Positions 8,301 through 17,057 are shown, counted from the first letter of the stretch. The stretch is 64,000 bases of DNA from Pseudomonas paracarnis (GCF_904063055.1 NZ_CAJFCN010000004.1:1-64000), one strand, 5' to 3'. A program made the numbers and translations. The notes: generated by a model from the letters alone, not told the origin.

Positions 8301-9521
8301 GTGGAAATCGGAATACTTGGCGGCGGAATTGCGGGGTTGAGCATGGCGCTTGCCTTGCGCAAGCGGGGACACAGTCCCCGGGTATATGAGCGCCGGGCGG
8401 GGCCAGCGACCATGGGGGCTGGCGTGACGCTTTGGCCCAACGCTGGCTTTGTGCTGGAGGAACTGGACCTCCTCCAAGACATCGCGGCAGCGGGTGGCCG
8501 GCCAGTGGTAGTGCGCCGCCAGGACGCTGCGGGCAATTCGTTGGGGGGCATAGATATCGCGCTGCTGGACGAGACAATGGGATATCCGACTCATACCATT
8601 TTGCGGAGGGACTTGCAGGCCGTGCTGCTGAAGCATGCGGCACAGAGCGGAATCCCGGTGGAGTTCGGGCATCGGGCGGTGGGGATAGATCTGGAGGCTA
8701 ATGGCAAAGCGGTGGCGCGCTTCCAGAACGGGGTGAGTATCCGTCCAGATCTGCTTATCGGCGCCGATGGCCGTATGGGGTCGGTGGCACGCGAGTTCGT
8801 TGCGGGGGATAACACGCCGGTTTATCAGGGATTTGTGAACTGGATAGGTGTGGCGCAGGGGGAAAGTGCGTTGGTGAGCGATATAGCGATTCAGGACTAT
8901 TGGGGTTCGGGCAATCGCTTCGGTTGCGTGCCGGTCCGGCCGGAGTTGGTCTACTGGGCAGCGGCGCAGGCGCGGCCATTGTCAGGGCCGACGCCCGCAG
9001 CCGATATGCGCAAGGAGATCGAGGATCTGTTCGCGGGATGGCCGGAGCCTATCGCCCGTATCATCCAGGCAACGCCGACGCACGCCATCCGAATGATTGC
9101 CGTGCACGACTTGGAGCCGCTGCATGCGTGGAGCCGGGCTAATGTGCTGCTTGTGGGAGATGCGGCGCACGCGCCGTTGCCGACATCGGGCCAGGGCGCT
9201 TGTCAGGCGTTGGAAGACGCTTGGCACCTTGCTAGATGCCTGGAAGGAACGAACGGCCTTGATGAAGCCTTGCAGCGCTTCGCGGAGATCCGCGGGCCGA
9301 AGACCGCCAAGCTGGCCGAGCAGGGTCGAGTCTTCGCTCGAGGTCTGTTTGCCACTGATCCTGAAACCTGCCGCATTCGCAATGAACGCGCCAAGGCGTC
9401 CGATCCCTTGCGTGACGTGCAGGCCTTGGCGACAGGATGGTCACAGGGTTTGCCGATGACGGGCTGCATGGAGAGCACGCCGATGGATGGCGCTGACTTC
9501 GGCAGTCTGTACCGCCTCTGA
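8301..9521 (+). CDS. FAD-dependent monooxygenase (PHBH-type)
   Basis: A 406-residue class A flavoprotein monooxygenase. The N terminus has the FAD dinucleotide-binding motif 'GILGGGIAGLSMALALRKRG'. A middle 'DLLIGADGRMGSVAREF' is the DG motif contacting FAD and NAD(P)H, and 'VLLVGDAAHAPLPTSGQGAC' is the GD motif binding the FAD ribityl chain. A GTG start with AGGAGA at 8289-8294 is chosen. The reaction is likely hydroxylation of an aromatic ring using NAD(P)H and O2. The substrate cannot be read from sequence, though relatives act on salicylate, hydroxynicotinate or antibiotics. It is probably regulated by the divergent LysR protein. Confidence 0.85.
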   Translation: MEIGILGGGIAGLSMALALRKRGHSPRVYERRAGPATMGAGVTLWPNAGFVLEELDLLQDIAAAGGRPVVVRRQDAAGNSLGGIDIALLDETMGYPTHTILRRDLQAVLLKHAAQSGIPVEFGHRAVGIDLEANGKAVARFQNGVSIRPDLLIGADGRMGSVAREFVAGDNTPVYQGFVNWIGVAQGESALVSDIAIQDYWGSGNRFGCVPVRPELVYWAAAQARPLSGPTPAADMRKEIEDLFAGWPEPIARIIQATPTHAIRMIAVHDLEPLHAWSRANVLLVGDAAHAPLPTSGQGACQALEDAWHLARCLEGTNGLDEALQRFAEIRGPKTAKLAEQGRVFARGLFATDPETCRIRNERAKASDPLRDVQALATGWSQGLPMTGCMESTPMDGADFGSLYRL

Positions 9522-9724
9522 AAGACTGTGGCAATCTGGACACCGCATGGCGTCTCCGGCCCCGAGACGCCTCACTGTAAACCGTGGCCCATGACATTGC
9601 CCGCCGCGCTGGAGCGCCAAGTCTGGCAGCTCACACTGATGCTCTTCATATGTCGGCTTCTGGCCGGTTAGCGACCGTTGCTCTGATTAGTCATCCTTGT
9701 CCTTCACCACGTGGAGGACTTGTC

Positions 9725-10345
9725 GTGAACATCATCGCTACCTGCAGCCGTCAGCCCTGGAACAAAGGAAAACTGGTCGGGCGGAAAACCCCACTCCGAC
9801 TGAGCGATATCTGGGCCATCCGAGTAAGGCTTCAAATTGCGGAAAGAACCCGAGATCTGGCTCTCTTCGATCTGGCCATCGACAGCAAGCTTCGAGCCTG
9901 CGACTTAACCAAGCTCCGCGTGCGCGATGTCGCTCATGGCGAGCACGTATCATCACGAGCCATGGTGATGCAGCAGAAAACGCAGCGGCCTGTGCAGTTT
10001 GAGATCACTGAGCAAACACGGTCTGCTCTCGCGGCCTGGATACACCGGGCCCAGCTACACAGCGAGGACTGCCTTTTTCCTAGCCGGCTGCATACTTCAG
10101 ACCATCTATCTACTCGTCAATACGCTCGTATCGTCAAAGGCTGGGTTAAAGCCGTAGGCCTTGATCCTGCGATGTATGGCACACACACAATGAGACGTAC
10201 GAAAGCATCACTGATCTATCGCAGGACGAAGAACCTGCGGGCGGTTCAGTTGCTGCTCGGACATACAAAACTGGAGAGCACTGTGCGATACCTGGGGATT
10301 GAGGTCGATGACGCCCTGGAAATGGCGGAACAGACTGAGGTTTGA
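9725..10345 (+). CDS. Short tyrosine recombinase/integrase
   Basis: A 206-residue site-specific recombinase consisting of little more than the catalytic domain. Active-site residues visible: Arg57 in 'DSKLRACDLTKLRV', Lys85 in 'MQQKTQRPV', His154 and Arg157 in 'YGTHTMRRTKASL', His180 in 'LLLGHTKLEST', and the nucleophile Tyr189 in 'VRYLG'. All are intact, so the enzyme may be active. A GTG start with GGAGG at 9713-9717 is chosen, although the frame is open further upstream. This small class (cf. XerC-like and FimB-like) is common on Pseudomonas mobile regions. A perfect inverted repeat lies 10 bases downstream. Confidence 0.82.
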   Translation: MNIIATCSRQPWNKGKLVGRKTPLRLSDIWAIRVRLQIAERTRDLALFDLAIDSKLRACDLTKLRVRDVAHGEHVSSRAMVMQQKTQRPVQFEITEQTRSALAAWIHRAQLHSEDCLFPSRLHTSDHLSTRQYARIVKGWVKAVGLDPAMYGTHTMRRTKASLIYRRTKNLRAVQLLLGHTKLESTVRYLGIEVDDALEMAEQTEV

Positions 10346-10681
10346 CCATGTATAGCGACGGTCGAAGTCAGACCGTCGCGAACCGGCCAGAAGCAGTCAT
10401 CCCGTGATCACTCTACAACCTCTACGCGCAGTATCAGCCAAAAGAGCATCAACGCAGTGAGGAACAATACGGTGTGAGCGGTTTATAAAATGCTCTATTG
10501 CACAAGCGCGCGGATGGGGATGGATAAGCTGGCATATTTGAGGGTGTGCTGCTGAAAGCCGACGCGATTTTTGCAGAGAAACTCCCTGAAGAGCGGTTTA
10601 GATGCCTATTGAGCTGACCGTCGGGTCGTTGTTCGCCGCAATCCGACTTCTGGGCACTTTGCGTGAGACCAGCGTGATGGT
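10346..10681. other. Gene-free region after the integrase
   Basis: No convincing gene was found. It starts with a perfect inverted repeat (listed), then 'AACCGGCCAGAAGCAGTCA', a scrap of the common intergenic palindrome family. The rest is unassigned. Confidence 0.45.
10355..10379 (+). terminator. Perfect 9-bp inverted repeat downstream of integrase
   Basis: GCGACGGTC and GACCGTCGC flank the 7-base loop GAAGTCA. There is no T-run after the stem, so it may be a weak terminator, an RNA-stabilising hairpin or a protein-binding palindrome. Confidence 0.5.
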
Positions 10682-10990
10682 TCAGCCTCCAGATGATTCT
10701 GCATCGCACAAAAGCTCCAGCAATTCATTCGCCAGGGCCGCCGCTTCTTGTCGATAGTCGGTATTCCAGCGGCTCGACCAGTTAATAGGCTTTCCCTCAT
10801 CCTCCCACTGCGCCAATGCAAGCCAGTTGAGTATTTCCAGCTCGAACCAAATACGCTGCCAGGCGACGGCGTCCTGGACTGACGCTGTGTCTTTCCACTG
10901 GAATTCTGTTTGCGCGACAAATGCCGCCCATGCGAACACATCTTCTGAGGCTCGCTCGCCGAGCGTTCGGAAGTATTTCGCGCTAGCCAA
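10682..10990 (-). CDS. Small hypothetical protein paired with a lipoprotein
   Basis: A 102-residue acidic, tryptophan-rich soluble protein that starts at TTG with AAGGAA upstream. Visible segments are 'SAKYFRTLGERASEDVFAWAAFVAQTEFQW', 'AWQRIWFELEILNWLALAQWEDEGKP' and 'NELLELLC'. It follows the lipoprotein gene by 29 bases on the same strand. The same two genes recur, broken, at 15462-15920, which shows that the pair moves or duplicates as a unit. No known family is recognised. An immunity or accessory role to an envelope protein is possible but unsupported. Confidence 0.6.
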   Translation of the reverse strand: MASAKYFRTLGERASEDVFAWAAFVAQTEFQWKDTASVQDAVAWQRIWFELEILNWLALAQWEDEGKPINWSSRWNTDYRQEAAALANELLELLCDAESSGG

Positions 10991-11019
10991 TTAACGATTC
11001 CTTGTAGTCGTGCACCTGT

Positions 11020-11622
11020 CTAGTAAATGTCCATCCCCGGATACAGAGCTTCAGGTGGATGATAATCGGGGTCCTCAAACCTACTGTTCTGGTAATAGGT
11101 TTGGGCCGTCGGTCCATCACCGTTGTAGGTCACCTGCGGATTCGGCGTGAGATGCCAACCGTTTCCTTCTGTGTCGCGCTCAATCAGCGATGCGTACACC
11201 CTACAGCTGCCTGATGAGCCGGATGTTAGCCTGAACTGGTAATAGAGTCCGGCTTGGGGAGTAAACTTCGTCGAGATGTGGCAGGAGCGAGTGCGTGACC
11301 CCTCCCAGAAAAGATCCACCTGCGTTTCGATACCGGGTCGGATCCGCGTTTCGTAATAGTCCCATGTGAGGTCTTGCCCTGCCTTGGGCATGCCCACGTC
11401 TTGTGTATGGGTGAACGGCAGGAGGCCGGTGCGAACAGCGCCGCCCGAACGTTTACCGTTTTCGTATTGGTAAACTTCGGCATGTTGCGTGTAGTCGACG
11501 ATACGTACCCAGGCAGGATTGGGCTCGTTTTCGGGCGCGGTGAAGTAGTTGGTGTGGGGCAAATACTGGCAACCTGCGAACAACGGCAGCGTCAGGAAAC
11601 AGAGGGTACGGCGAATAGACAT
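11020..11622 (-). CDS. Putative lipoprotein, first of a duplicated pair
   Basis: A 200-residue lipoprotein. Signal MSIRRTLCFLTLPLFAGC has its lipobox at FAGC (Cys18). The mature domain is beta-rich: 'WVRIVDYTQHAEVYQYENGKR', 'ETQVDLFWEGSRTRSCHISTKFTPQAGLYYQF', 'SCRVYASLIE' and 'NSRFEDPDYHPPEALYPGMDIY' at the C terminus. AAGGACTG lies upstream of the ATG. It forms an operon with the 102-residue gene. A C-terminal fragment of a paralogue about 75% similar by eye is at 15.46-15.75 kb. Function unknown; it is probably anchored in the outer membrane facing the periplasm. Confidence 0.7.
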   Translation of the reverse strand: MSIRRTLCFLTLPLFAGCQYLPHTNYFTAPENEPNPAWVRIVDYTQHAEVYQYENGKRSGGAVRTGLLPFTHTQDVGMPKAGQDLTWDYYETRIRPGIETQVDLFWEGSRTRSCHISTKFTPQAGLYYQFRLTSGSSGSCRVYASLIERDTEGNGWHLTPNPQVTYNGDGPTAQTYYQNSRFEDPDYHPPEALYPGMDIY

Positions 11623-11702
11623 AAAACAGTCCTTTACGGGATTGTTGTACAGACCACAGAACTGCAGGTGAATTTCAAGGCTGGCTCCACTCTGAAGCAA
11701 AG

Positions 11703-13253
11703 TCAGCCGCCATCTGTGTGTTTCGGTGGGGGCGATGGCAAGGTGTCGGCCTCAAAAGAGGTGATTAACAGCATCAGGGCCACCAGTGCACAGGCGAGCC
11801 CGGAAACCATCATTGCCACATGAAACCCGTGCTCCATCGCGGGAACAAAAAGTGTAGAAACAATCAGCGAGTCACTTGATGCCACACCATGAGCAATCAC
11901 ATACCGCGCAATCTCATGCGCTTTGGCTACCCCTTGATCACGCAGCGCGGCAGCTAGCACTCGTGACGCCTCGCTGCTCATGAGCGTGCCCAAAAAGGCG
12001 ACGCCGATTGTCATGCCCATCTGACGCAACGCGTTCATCGTGGTAGAGGCCACCCCCATACGATCAATCGGTGCGGCGGTCATAACCGCCATGCTGGTGG
12101 CAGGTACTGCGAGACCGGCTCCGAGCCCCAGAAGCCCGAACAGGGTGCCCACAATCCAATAAGGGGTATGTGCTGTGAAGGTCACCATGGTAGACATCGC
12201 CAGCGCCGTCACGCCATAACCGGCCACCAGAAGTCTTCGCGATGTCATCACTGCGCTCAAGCGCCCGTACAAAATCGACACGCAGCCGGTGACCAGAAAC
12301 TGCGGCATCATTCGCCAACCCGTTTCTACCACTGACAAGCCTTGAATCGTCTGTAAATAGATCGAGAAGAAGAACAGGCAGCTGTAGTACGAAAAACCCA
12401 GGGTAAAAGAGGCCAGGTTGACCACGGCAAACGAACGCCTGCGAAACAGCGAAAGTGGCAATAACGGTCGATCTACACACCGCTCTACAAACATAAACAA
12501 AATAAACACCACCAGGGCAACTGCCAGCGCCGCTATGGGTATCAAAGAGTTCAAGCCCGGCTGGCCGATACTGATGAGCCCATAAGTCAGGCTGGCAAGA
12601 CACACGACGCTGAGCACTTGCCCTGCCGGATCCAGCGCTGTGCGCGCTTGCTGTTTGTGCTCCCTGATCCCCCAGATGCCCAGGCCTATGGCAATCATCC
12701 CAAGAGGCAGGTTGATAACAAAAATACTCTGCCAACCTATGCCATGGAGCAACAAGCCACCCAGCAATGGCCCCAGGATAAGCGCCAATGCGCTGAACGC
12801 CGACCAGCCACCAATGACGTGAGCACGCTCTTCAGCGTCTGGAAATGCATGGCTGAGAATTGGCAGGGCACCCGGGATCAGAAGCGCACCGGCGACTCCC
12901 TGCACCGCCCTCCCGAACAGCAGTAAATCCAGGTTGGATGCCATAGCGCAAACTGCTGAGCCGACAGTAAACACCCCTACACCTGCCAGCCAGGCCCGCT
13001 TATGCCCATAACGATCGGCGATTGGCCCCGAAGACAGCATGAAGGCTGACAAACAGATCGTGTATGCATTGACGATCCATTGAAGACCGGAAATATCCGT
13101 TTGCAACGCGTCTTGCAGTGTCGGTAGTGCCACGTTCACGACGCTGATATCCAGCGTAGCGAGAAACGTGCCGAGGTAGGCTGCACATAGCGCCGCTACG
13201 CGGGGAAAGCGGCGGGTGACCGGGTTATCTGAGGCGGAGCGATCAATGTTCAT
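11703..13253 (-). CDS. DHA2-family MFS multidrug efflux transporter
   Basis: A 516-residue, 14-helix proton-driven drug exporter of the EmrB/QacA type in the inner membrane. Motif D1 'LDISVVNVALPTLQ' in helix 1, motif A 'GPIADRYGHKRAW' between helices 2 and 3, and motif C 'LGPLLGGLLLHGIGWQS' in helix 5 are all clear. Length and helix count are normal. It is divergent from a TetR gene with a palindrome between them, so drug-inducible derepression is likely. No membrane-fusion (EmrA) partner is adjacent, so it probably acts as a single-component pump. Confidence 0.88.
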   Translation of the reverse strand: MNIDRSASDNPVTRRFPRVAALCAAYLGTFLATLDISVVNVALPTLQDALQTDISGLQWIVNAYTICLSAFMLSSGPIADRYGHKRAWLAGVGVFTVGSAVCAMASNLDLLLFGRAVQGVAGALLIPGALPILSHAFPDAEERAHVIGGWSAFSALALILGPLLGGLLLHGIGWQSIFVINLPLGMIAIGLGIWGIREHKQQARTALDPAGQVLSVVCLASLTYGLISIGQPGLNSLIPIAALAVALVVFILFMFVERCVDRPLLPLSLFRRRSFAVVNLASFTLGFSYYSCLFFFSIYLQTIQGLSVVETGWRMMPQFLVTGCVSILYGRLSAVMTSRRLLVAGYGVTALAMSTMVTFTAHTPYWIVGTLFGLLGLGAGLAVPATSMAVMTAAPIDRMGVASTTMNALRQMGMTIGVAFLGTLMSSEASRVLAAALRDQGVAKAHEIARYVIAHGVASSDSLIVSTLFVPAMEHGFHVAMMVSGLACALVALMLLITSFEADTLPSPPPKHTDGG

Positions 13254-13273
13254 GCCTCATGATATTTGCCGAC

Positions 13274-13286
13274 TGACCGTCGGTCA
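13274..13286. promoter_or_regulatory. Likely TetR operator TGACCGTCGGTCA
   Basis: A 13-base palindrome TGACC-GTC-GGTCA lies 21 bases from the efflux gene start and 84 bases from the tetR start. Its position and symmetry fit a TetR-dimer operator controlling the pump. Confidence 0.65.
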
Positions 13287-13369
13287 ATGGATCATTCCAA
13301 CTTTTTCCCACCTCGATTGGTTCCCTCCTTTACACTGATTTCCTTTGACGAATTGTTTGAAACGAGACG

Positions 13370-14008
13370 ATGAAAACCAAAGCCCCCGTAAAAGCTCCGG
13401 CGACAGAACGTGCTCCCAAGCCCCGGACCAAACCCGCCGAAGTACGTCTGGATGAACTGATGGCGGCAGCCGAGAAGCTTTTTCTAGCTCAGGGGGTCGA
13501 GGCCACCACGATCAACGAGATCGTTGAGTCAGCTCAAGTGGCCAAGGGCACGTTTTATCACTACTTTTCTTCCAAGAACGAAATGCTTGACGCTCTGGCC
13601 GTGCGCTATACCGAGCGCTTCATGCTCAGCCTGGACAATGCAATGGCGCGCTGCGCTGCCGATGACTGGGAAGAGCGTCTTCGCGCCTGGATTCACGCCA
13701 ACATCGAAACCTACGTCAAGACATATCGTATCCACGATATCGTCTACGTGAACCACCACCATCATGATCGTGCCAACGGCTCGAAGAACGCTATTCTCGA
13801 GCAATTGCTTGCGATTATTGAAGGGGGCAAGCTGGCCGGCAATTGGGCGCCAGAACATCCGAACGTTGTGGCATTGCTCATTTATGCGGGCGTCCATGGC
13901 GCGACTGATAACATCATCGCCGCTAATACCGAGGACTTCGCCCCGTTTGCCCATGCCGTTGCTGATGCTTGCCTGCTGATGTTACCCAACGGCGTCAAAC
14001 AAGCCTGA
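13370..14008 (+). CDS. TetR/AcrR-family repressor
   Basis: A 212-residue regulator. After a basic, Pro/Ala-rich N-terminal tail of about 30 residues, the helix-turn-helix reads 'LFLAQGVEATTINEIVESAQ' then 'VAKGTFYHYFSSKNEML'. The C-terminal ligand-binding domain is helical, with 'YVNHHHHDRANGSKNAILEQLL' giving an unusual run of four histidines near residue 128 that could bind metal or be incidental. It is divergent from the DHA2 pump and the likely repressor of it through the palindrome at 13274. Confidence 0.85.
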   Translation: MKTKAPVKAPATERAPKPRTKPAEVRLDELMAAAEKLFLAQGVEATTINEIVESAQVAKGTFYHYFSSKNEMLDALAVRYTERFMLSLDNAMARCAADDWEERLRAWIHANIETYVKTYRIHDIVYVNHHHHDRANGSKNAILEQLLAIIEGGKLAGNWAPEHPNVVALLIYAGVHGATDNIIAANTEDFAPFAHAVADACLLMLPNGVKQA

Positions 14009-14222
14009 TCGGAGGCGGTGCTTCGGCCAGAAGCAGACGCTCGCCAGTATATTTTGGTGCCTTATCGTTCTACTTGGCGTTGCCTCAGGATATCGGTGGC
14101 TGAAGGGAGCTACCATGTGCCTCGTAACCGACCGGGGCACATGAAATGCTCAGGCTTGCCTGGCTGGAAAGGCGCTGACCTGGCGCTATGCATACGTCCC
14201 CCCGACATCTCACGCCTGTAGG

Positions 14223-14238
14223 CGCGAGCTTGCTCGCG
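14223..14238. repeat. REP-type hairpin CGCGAGC-TT-GCTCGCG
   Basis: A perfect 7-bp stem with a 2-base loop, matching the core of the abundant Pseudomonas repetitive extragenic palindromes ('GCGAGCTTGCTCGC'). Confidence 0.7.
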
Positions 14239-14426
14239 AAAACCCCATCAGCCCTCCAACTCGCCAGCCCGATAAATCGCAGTGTGATTGTGAGCCACCC
14301 ACGCCCTCGACGGTTTGGTTTGTTAGGATCTTTACAGGTAGGTCGACTGACTTAAGTGGACGGTTACGCTGACATTTTCGCATGATCGGAAAAGCGTACG
14401 ACAACGGTATACCAAGGAAGCTGCTT

Positions 14427-14560
14427 ATGCGCAGACGTCACCTAGGAGCCATCCGCCACATCCAAATCAGTGATCCATTGCCATTGCCGCCTGTGCCGCA
14501 AAAAACACGACTGCATCGCTTCTTGCGGCAGGGCGAGTTTGCCGAAATCAGGCCTTGTGT
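14427..14560 (+). pseudogene. Frameshifted remnant of a GFA-family gene
   Basis: From ATG 14427, with AAGGAAG upstream, one frame gives 'MRRRHLGAIRHIQISDP'. A different frame then gives 'IHCHCRLCRKKHDCIASC'. Glutathione-dependent formaldehyde-activating (GFA) proteins have exactly this order: a Cys-Gly-Ala-Ile-Arg-Tyr block then 'HCHCxxCRKxHG'. The two halves lie in different frames and the rest of the domain is not visible, so this is a short decayed relic. The identification rests on two short motifs only. Confidence 0.4.
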
Positions 14561-14845
14561 CACTCATGCGAAATTGGCCCTCACTTGACCACTCGTTTGC
14601 ATCGCATTTGACCAGCCATTTTCAACGGAGTGACCAGCACGAGTCGTGGTCATTGACGGCCACGAATTGCCATCAGCCCTAGATTACAACCGCATTGCCG
14701 ATGGCCGCGATTGGACGCATACCACGACACGCGTTGCAGGGAATCATCCAGATCGCTCAATTTATCAGCTGTGACATCCTCGCCGGCCGAAAGCAGAAAG
14801 TGTAGTATCTGCGACCGATCAATCCGCTGATCTCTGATACCCAAT

Positions 14846-15454
14846 ATGCATGCAGCCAACAGAACATCGAACCGCTATGACGGTAAACACGTTGTAATTG
14901 TGCATGGTTATACTGCCTCGCCCAATGTGAACTGGTTTCCTTGGTTGGCGGAGGTGCTACGGGAGCAAGGCGCGCAAGTTAGCATTCCAGCTATGCCTGA
15001 TTCGTTCAATCCTGATCCAATAAAATGGGCATTGGCGTTGCAGCAATCACTGCCAGCAGCTGACACAAACACGATCCTCATAGGGCATAGTCTTGGATGC
15101 ATCGCTGCTCTACGGCACTTGTTGTCCTTACCCGCACACACCCTAACTGGCGGAGTCTTGCTGGTCTCCGGCTTCGATAGAACGGTGTCTACGTTGCCAG
15201 AGCTACACGCCTTCACAGATGCACCGCTGGACCACGCGGAAGTTTGCCGTCGTACACAGAAAATCATCTCGCTGTTTTCCGACAACGATTCAATTGTTGA
15301 GCCGGCAGCATCTATCGAACTGTCCCGCAACCTCAAAGCCGAGCAAGAAGTCGTTAGTGGTGGGGGACATTTTCTCGACCGCGAGGGATTTGTACAGTTT
15401 CCAGAAATATGTACGGTTATTGCGAGGCTTCTTGGGCACGAGACACAGATTTAG
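14846..15454 (+). CDS. RBBP9/YdeN-family serine hydrolase
   Basis: A 202-residue small alpha/beta hydrolase. Strand 'HVVIVHGYTASPNVNWFPWL' is followed by nucleophile Ser in 'ILIGHSLGCIAALRHLL' (Gly-His-Ser-Leu-Gly), the acid in 'FSDNDSIV', and the catalytic His in 'GGGHFLDREGF'. These match the RBBP9/YdeN family of cytosolic esterases with unknown natural substrates. The ribosome site is weak. Its 3' end abuts the broken lipoprotein copy at 15462, suggesting a recombination joint just after this gene. Confidence 0.82.
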   Translation: MHAANRTSNRYDGKHVVIVHGYTASPNVNWFPWLAEVLREQGAQVSIPAMPDSFNPDPIKWALALQQSLPAADTNTILIGHSLGCIAALRHLLSLPAHTLTGGVLLVSGFDRTVSTLPELHAFTDAPLDHAEVCRRTQKIISLFSDNDSIVEPAASIELSRNLKAEQEVVSGGGHFLDREGFVQFPEICTVIARLLGHETQI

Positions 15455-15461
15455 CCGCTGG

Positions 15462-15752
15462 CGTATCCACGGGACACGCACTCGTTACTGCTATGTCTCG
15501 GCGAAGTTCACGCTCCAAGCCGGACGCTATTACCAATTCATGTTGACATCCGGTTCGGGCGGGACATGTACGTTGTATCCGTCGCTGATCGAACGCGACA
15601 AAGATGGGACCGGATGGCATCTGACTCCCAATTCTGAGGTGACGTACGAAGGCGAGGGGCCTACTGCCAAAATGCATTACAACAATAGTCGTTTTGAAGA
15701 TCCCGATTACCACCCACCTGCGGATCTTTATCCTGGCATCGATGTTAACTGA
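15462..15752 (+). pseudogene. C-terminal fragment of a duplicated lipoprotein
   Basis: This encodes 'GTRTRYCYVSAKFTLQAGRYYQF' through 'NSRFEDPDYHPPADLYPGIDVN', a close match to the last half of the intact lipoprotein at 11020-11622. The signal peptide and N-terminal half are missing, and the upstream sequence in this frame belongs to the hydrolase region. The copy is in the opposite orientation about 4 kb away. It is clearly a truncated duplicate, not a working gene. Confidence 0.8.
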
Positions 15753-15815
15753 AGGGCGTGTGATTCACGCCTAGCCGATGGCTGCCACTTACGGATCAAT
15801 GTCAGGGGATATTTT

Positions 15816-15920
15816 ATGGGTGCCAGGACGTACTGGCTCAGCGAGAGCGAACAAGCGTCGGAGAATCTCTTTGCATGGTCGGCTTTTGTCGCGCAAACCA
15901 TCGCGCAAATTCTGCACTGA
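15816..15920 (+). pseudogene. N-terminal fragment of the paired small protein
   Basis: A 34-codon frame reads MGARTYWLSESEQASENLFA then WSAFVAQTIAQILH before a stop. It aligns to the first 28 residues of the intact 102-residue protein at 10990 ('SAKYFRTLGERASEDVFAWAAFVAQ'). It follows the lipoprotein fragment in the same order as the intact pair, so both genes were duplicated together and then decayed. Confidence 0.7.
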
Positions 15921-16256
15921 ACCATCCACGAAAGGTTCGAACGAATCCAAGCCCAAGCCGTTCTGGTCTCGGCGTGTAAAAGACGCAATGGCAGTTTCGG
16001 ATCGGACGCTGCCTAGGGCATTAGGCAACCTTGACAGCTTTAAGTGCAACGTCGAGCTGCGATCTGGCATTCGACTCATAGCGGCAGGCGAGCAGTCAAA
16101 TTACCGAACTCTACAATGTCCGAAACGGATTCCTTCTGAGGCCTTGAGGGCTGCAACGTCTTGCGAGCGATCATCGGAAGGGGCTCCTCTTGATCAGTTG
16201 CGGTTCTCACTCGTCTTTTAACGCCGAGTCAGGAACAGGCCCGGTAGCTGCTCTAG
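15921..16256. other. Gene-free spacer after the decayed pair
   Basis: No reading frame here looks coding on either strand. It may contain the eroded rest of the duplicated small-protein gene. Confidence 0.4.
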
Positions 16257-16541
16257 CTACCATGTAATCCGATCAATTTCCTCTTGGTTCATCGCACGCC
16301 AATCAGTCTGGTGGATACCGTAATCAGCTTGAGCGTACTCAAGTGCCTCCTCCAGCGAAAGCATCAGATGGTCCCCTTCAATCTGCTGGCTGGTGTAATC
16401 AATGAAGCGAATCTCCATATAAACCGGTGGTTCGTCCTCACCCTCAACCTCGAGACCAAACAGCACGATAGCCGTAACACTGGGGCGATACTCACAAATG
16501 CACCGCACCTTGGCAAAGAGGTACAAGGGGGGCTTTTTCAT
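16257..16541 (-). CDS. Hypothetical protein (94 residues)
   Basis: A small acidic protein starting MKKPPLYLFAKVRCICEYRP, with 'VTAIVLFGLEVEGEDEPPVYMEIRFIDY' and 'LSLEEALEYAQADYGIHQTDW'. AAGGAG sits seven bases upstream of the ATG, a strong ribosome site. The acidic, compact beta-then-helix layout is seen in many small immunity proteins, but no toxin gene is adjacent, so that is only a thought. It lies in the defence block downstream of CBASS. Confidence 0.6.
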   Translation of the reverse strand: MKKPPLYLFAKVRCICEYRPSVTAIVLFGLEVEGEDEPPVYMEIRFIDYTSQQIEGDHLMLSLEEALEYAQADYGIHQTDWRAMNQEEIDRITW

Positions 16542-16700
16542 ATAGGGACTCCTTCACTGCTCAAGTGGTGCATGGGGTACAAGCGACAGCACAGGGTCGG
16601 TTGCAGCCTATCTCTACCGGCAGCTGACGACCCACAGGCGTCAGCAACCAGAGTCAGAGCGGAGGCCGGGGCTCGCGTCGTATAGCCATCGCGTTCCTGG

Positions 16701-17057
16701 CTACCACACCAAGATGGGAAATATATCGTGCCGCGTACTCACGACATAAGACTCCAATCCATTTTTCTCAGGATGGATTTGCAAGATCATTTGCGTACTG
16801 AAGGTGATGGTGAAAACCCCAAAACTATCAATTGAAAAAGCTTCTACATCGTGGTTTAGAAAGTCGAAAAGTAAAGGGCTTGTGGCAGCATCTTCACCAT
16901 GCCCCCACTTGCATACCCTATTGATATCACAAGCGAATGGGCACTGAATTAACACGCTAGCCATATCGCCAAAAAGCAGGATCTGCGAACCGATCCCGAC
17001 AGTTACACCTGTTAGCGCGGAAGGAATCATTTCGGCCAAATCTGAATCATTTATCAT
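16701..17057 (-). CDS. Hypothetical protein (118 residues)
   Basis: A small beta-rich protein with segments 'SALTGVTVGIGSQILLFGDMASVLIQCPFAC', 'PLLFDFLNHDVEAFSIDSFGVFTITFSTQMILQI' and 'ESYVVSTRHDIFPILVW'. The pattern resembles DUF6188-like small proteins, but I am not certain. It is transcribed in the same direction as the CBASS operon ending at 17351, yet about 300 bases downstream with a palindromic repeat between, so it is probably a separate transcript. It is possibly an orphan immunity-type gene. Confidence 0.55.
   Translation of the reverse strand: MINDSDLAEMIPSALTGVTVGIGSQILLFGDMASVLIQCPFACDINRVCKWGHGEDAATSPLLFDFLNHDVEAFSIDSFGVFTITFSTQMILQIHPEKNGLESYVVSTRHDIFPILVW

Larger units (their letters stand above)
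14009..14845. other. Long spacer with REP hairpin and a decayed GFA-type gene
   Basis: About 840 bases without an intact gene. It starts with a scrap 'CTTCGGCCAGAAGCAG' of the intergenic palindrome family, carries a REP-type hairpin at 14223 and a broken glutathione-dependent formaldehyde-activating-like frame at 14427. The remainder, 14561-14845, shows nothing I can assign. Confidence 0.5.

Noticed and set aside
12064..12735. Long open frames inside the efflux gene on other frames
   Set aside because: They are shadows of the well-supported DHA2 transporter in frame; no motifs of their own.
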